Shown: positions 5,731 to 5,891 of the stretch, piece after piece
Layout of the letters: each line of letters starts with the position of its first letter
How positions within the stretch are numbered: position 1 is the stretch's first letter
Assembly (NCBI GenBank): GCA_947311285.1
Contig: CAMZKS010000126.1
Location: 1-5,891 of the forward strand
Length of the DNA stretch: 5,891 nucleotides
Origin: an uncultured bacterium
GTDB lineage: Bacteria > Patescibacteriota > Gracilibacteria > UBA4473
Reading direction: 5' to 3'
The notes under the pieces: generated by a model
What the model was told of the DNA's origin: nothing
The model's database searches: none
The model's input: the letters and a program-made list of their open reading frames with translations, nothing else
Made by a program: the position numbers and the translations under genes

Positions 5731-5752
5731 TTTTAAAATGTATTAATTAATA
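5727..5752 (-). promoter_or_regulatory. AT-rich palindromes over the rnj start codon and leader
   Basis: Bases 5727-5741 are an inverted repeat with 7-bp arms (ACATTTT and AAAATGT) around one central base, and the rnj start codon (5728-5730) lies in one arm. Adjoining it, 5741-5752 is the perfect 12-bp palindrome TATTAATTAATA. In RNA the first could form a weak 5-bp hairpin placing AUG in the stem; as DNA the second could be an operator or part of a -10 region. No convincing -35/-10 pair was found further upstream. AT-rich leaders often show symmetry by chance, so this is tentative. Confidence 0.25.
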
Positions 5753-5810
5753 TTTGATTTAAGGTTATGACATCTTACAAAATTTATTTTTTTAGCCTCT
5801 CCTGTATTTT

Positions 5811-5891
5811 TTAAGGCGCTTCGAAGTTAAATTTGTACTCTGTCTTACCCGTTTGTCCGCTCAAAGGCGTAAAAGATGAGAATGGGTGCGA
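5811..5891 (-). CDS. 3' end of an unrecognised gene (partial, runs off the right edge)
   Basis: The minus strand is open from the window edge for 26 codons to a TAA at 5811-5813. The peptide begins SHPFSSFTPLSG and ends TEYKFNFEAP, of ordinary composition with a plausible beta-strand-like end; the other two minus frames close within about 10 to 15 codons. No family is recognised. It would be the gene upstream of rnj in the same direction, 80 bp before the rnj start. No clear intrinsic terminator lies between them: a GCCTT/GAGGC pairing is present but is not followed by a T-run. With 26 codons a chance open frame cannot be excluded. Confidence 0.35.
   Translation of the reverse strand, partial: SHPFSSFTPLSGQTGKTEYKFNFEAP

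Noticed and set aside
4292..5746. Plus-strand open frames of 64-86 codons opposite rnj
   Set aside because: They are shadows of RNase J coding sequence; no homology or initiation signal supports them.
5756..5815. Possible terminator between the right-edge gene and rnj
   Set aside because: The GCCTT/GAGGC pairing is short with a long loop and has no T-run following it on the minus strand.
5876..5891. ATG at 5876 as the start of a plus-strand gene running off the right edge
   Set aside because: Only five codons are visible, and it overlaps the more convincing minus-strand open frame.

Overview
The window is a compact bacterial chromosomal segment, moderately AT-rich (roughly 40% G+C by eye). 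It carries five complete housekeeping genes and one probable gene end at the right edge. No phage, transposon, CRISPR, rRNA or tRNA signature was seen. RNase J is present as the mRNA-decay nuclease, with a long basic Asn/Gly-rich N-terminal extension. None of the five starts has a Shine-Dalgarno sequence, and several enzymes carry small insertions. Together these fit a Patescibacteria/CPR-type genome. That is an inference from protein style and not a proven placement; other RNase J-bearing phyla remain possible.

Layout, left to right. Bases 1-108 are a non-coding leader with an 8+8 bp inverted repeat (55-72) and an adjoining 10-bp palindrome (72-81). They are followed by a tight plus-strand operon: purB (adenylosuccinate lyase, 109-1440), folK (HPPK, 1445-1951) and folE (GTP cyclohydrolase I, 1958-2506), with gaps of only 4 and 6 nt. 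folE ends tail-to-tail with tsaD (minus strand, 2503-3570), the two stop codons overlapping in the four bases TTAG. Between tsaD and the next minus-strand gene is a structured 135-bp spacer. It holds a strong intrinsic terminator reading leftward (3600-3626) and two further hairpins next to the rnj stop codon. rnj (RNase J, 3706-5730) follows, and its start codon lies inside an AT-rich inverted repeat. The last 81 bases (5811-5891, minus) look like the 3' end of an unrecognised gene.

How the genes fit together: PurB works in purine synthesis, which ultimately supplies GTP. FolE converts GTP to dihydroneopterin triphosphate, and FolK pyrophosphorylates the later pterin intermediate on the way to folate, so the operon joins purine and pterin metabolism. 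folB and folP, which would complete the route, are not in the window. TsaD (tRNA t6A synthesis) and RNase J (RNA processing and decay) are independent core functions on the opposite strand.

No clearly new system was found. The parts most worth a second look are the rnj-tsaD spacer, where a CCUCCUUU motif identical to the common 16S rRNA 3' tail sits in a hairpin loop abutting the rnj stop codon and a terminator ends only about 30 nt before tsaD, and the lineage-type insertions in FolK and TsaD.
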